Positions 63,230 through 64,000 of a stretch of 64,000 bases of DNA are shown here, one piece after another (positions within the stretch are counted from its first letter, which is position 1; each line of letters begins with the position of its first letter). The stretch is from Eutreptiella sp. 'Long Island Sound 2002' (lineage: Eukaryota; Euglenozoa; Euglenophyceae; Eutreptiales; Eutreptiaceae): positions 37,980,433 to 38,044,432 of the forward strand of contig OZ038388.1 of the NCBI GenBank assembly GCA_964036045.1, written 5' to 3'. Under the pieces are notes generated by a model. That model saw only the letters and a program-made list of their open reading frames with translations, did not search any database and was not told the DNA's origin. The position numbers were made by a program, and so were the translations under genes.

Positions 63230-63290
63230 CCGCCGGTCGAATGGTAAAGCAGCCGACGCATGTTTTAGAGTCGGTGGTTCGAACCCTGGC
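63230..63290 (+). repeat. tRNA-like (SINE) fragment, plus strand
   Basis: GGTCGAATGGTAAAGC resembles an A box and GGTTCGAACCC is a perfect B box. An anticodon-like stem CCGAC/GTCGG is present with an oversized 12-nt loop. The T-stem has only two pairs, so it is tRNA-derived rather than a tRNA gene. Confidence 0.55.
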
Positions 63291-63339
63291 CTGCTTACGT
63301 TTGCAGCGGCGGCGCCGCTGCAAATATTTACCGCGCCAG

Positions 63340-63406
63340 GGTTCAAACCGCTGACCCAAAATTTTGCGGTCGCATGCATTACCATTCGGCCACTACCGAT
63401 TCTGGC
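63340..63406 (-). repeat. tRNA-like (SINE) fragment, minus strand
   Basis: On the minus strand TGGCCGAATGGTAATGC (Ser/Leu-tRNA-like A box) is followed by GGTTTGAACCC (B box). It faces the plus-strand copy across the 25-bp palindrome at 63300-63324 (tttgcagcggcg-g-cgccgctgcaaa). Confidence 0.55.
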
Positions 63407-63525
63407 GACCGGAGTGCTCCCGACTGCTGGATAAAGTGTCTGCTACTAACAAAAAACCCAAAGTGTGTGCTTCTGTCTGACGGACTGCTGGCCTGTCTAA
63501 CTGACTGATTGGCTGACTGTCAACA

Positions 63526-63985
63526 TCTCTTCGAGGTGCACTGCCGAAGGCAATAGAATTTCGGAAACTTCGATTTTTGAGCTGCCCAGGGTGAAGAACT
63601 GCATAAGCAGGTTGTGTACCAATCCCTTGGGAGACCCCCGCTCCCCCCCACCCCCGCGCCCATTACCCAAATAAGGTGAAAAAAAAGGTACATACAGCCT
63701 AAAATATGCTTTACATACCTTGGATAGTCATTTTAGGTGATCACAATATCAAAAAAGGGGGGTTCTAGGGGGATCCATACCAATAACTCATTGGTGAATG
63801 CGTTTATTGGACAAAATGATGATTTTACAAACTAGCAATTCAACCCCTTGGGATAGGGTACGCGAATAAGCCCAAAAAGGCCCAAAATGGGGGGGTAAGT
63901 GGCGTTTTCCCCTATATACACCTGCCTAGCTTTGGTCTAACAACCTCTGCGAAATGATTCTATTGCCTTTAGCAAGTCCACCTCG
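63526..63985. repeat. Inverted repeat pair of about 35 bp
   Basis: CGAGGTGCACTGCCGAAGGC...ATAGAATTTCG (63532-63563) is matched in inverse at 63950-63985, with similarity continuing outward (tctct before, gcagaga after). It encloses 386 bp without a gene, possibly a small non-autonomous element. Confidence 0.6.
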
Positions 63986-64000
63986 CAGAGAATCTACCCC

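Larger units (their letters stand above)
62746..63900. repeat. Second duplicated block of the same family
   Basis: tcggaaacttcgatttttgagctgcccag...gggaga at 62746-62823 recurs at 63563-63634, followed again by the gtgaaaaa...acatacagcctaaaatatgc phrase. The two block types alternate, showing repeated segmental duplication. Confidence 0.75.

Overview
The window is eukaryotic nuclear DNA, most likely from a unicellular alga or similar protist; I cannot name the species. The evidence is GT-AG introns, several classes of eukaryotic retroelement (Penelope-like, LINE, tyrosine-recombinase/DIRS-like), long satellites, and large host-type genes: a secreted two-domain glycosyltransferase and a Ser-Pro-rich protein. 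No rRNA, intact tRNA, CRISPR array or bacterial operon was found.

Region 1 (1-17159) is a compact, gene-dense block resembling large DNA virus or other accessory DNA. About 9.6 kb of unique sequence (4253-13860) carries a Cys/His zinc-binding protein, a protein kinase-like gene, an intron-bearing RING-finger gene, a DUF3592-like membrane protein, a DUF924-like gene, an IS607-type serine-recombinase relative and small unknown ORFs. Both sides are flanked by arrays of a 1148-bp unit encoding a single-domain SET-methyltransferase-like reading frame plus an unknown 163-codon frame. No capsid, polymerase or packaging gene is visible, so viral origin is an inference. The right array ends abruptly at 17159 against host satellite.

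Region 2 (17160-48020) is one host satellite array (about 92-bp unit with two inverted repeats) split by nested insertions. A 7.1-kb element (20871-27959) is full of its own minisatellites. A Penelope-like retroelement on the minus strand has its reading frame in three pieces (44802-44728, 31770-30655, 29070-28681) with a hammerhead-ribozyme-like sequence just 3' of it. It is interrupted by a 1.6-kb relative of the 7.1-kb element (29071-30654, 5-bp target duplication) and by a 12.96-kb tyrosine-recombinase retroelement (31771-44727) with split direct repeats and no target duplication. A LINE-type EN-RT-RNase H module sits inside the latter. In both cases conceptual removal of the insert restores the Penelope frame, so the order of insertion can be read directly.

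Region 3 (48021-64000) is mostly non-coding repeat debris with scattered inverted satellite fragments. It holds the clearest intact host gene (GT25-GT2 glycosyltransferase, 52099-54726), a 3.1-kb MULE-like inverted-repeat element filled by a 99-bp minisatellite (55578-58706), a Ser-Pro-rich ORF (59936-60919), a small inverted-repeat element carrying a coding fragment (61105-61760), and a patchwork of short repeats ending in two tRNA-like sequences facing each other (63230-63406).

Many retroelement ORFs carry frameshifts or in-frame stops and are most simply decayed copies. The kinase and DUF924 genes in region 1 each carry one in-frame TAA followed by CAA with coding sequence on both sides, which is worth checking.
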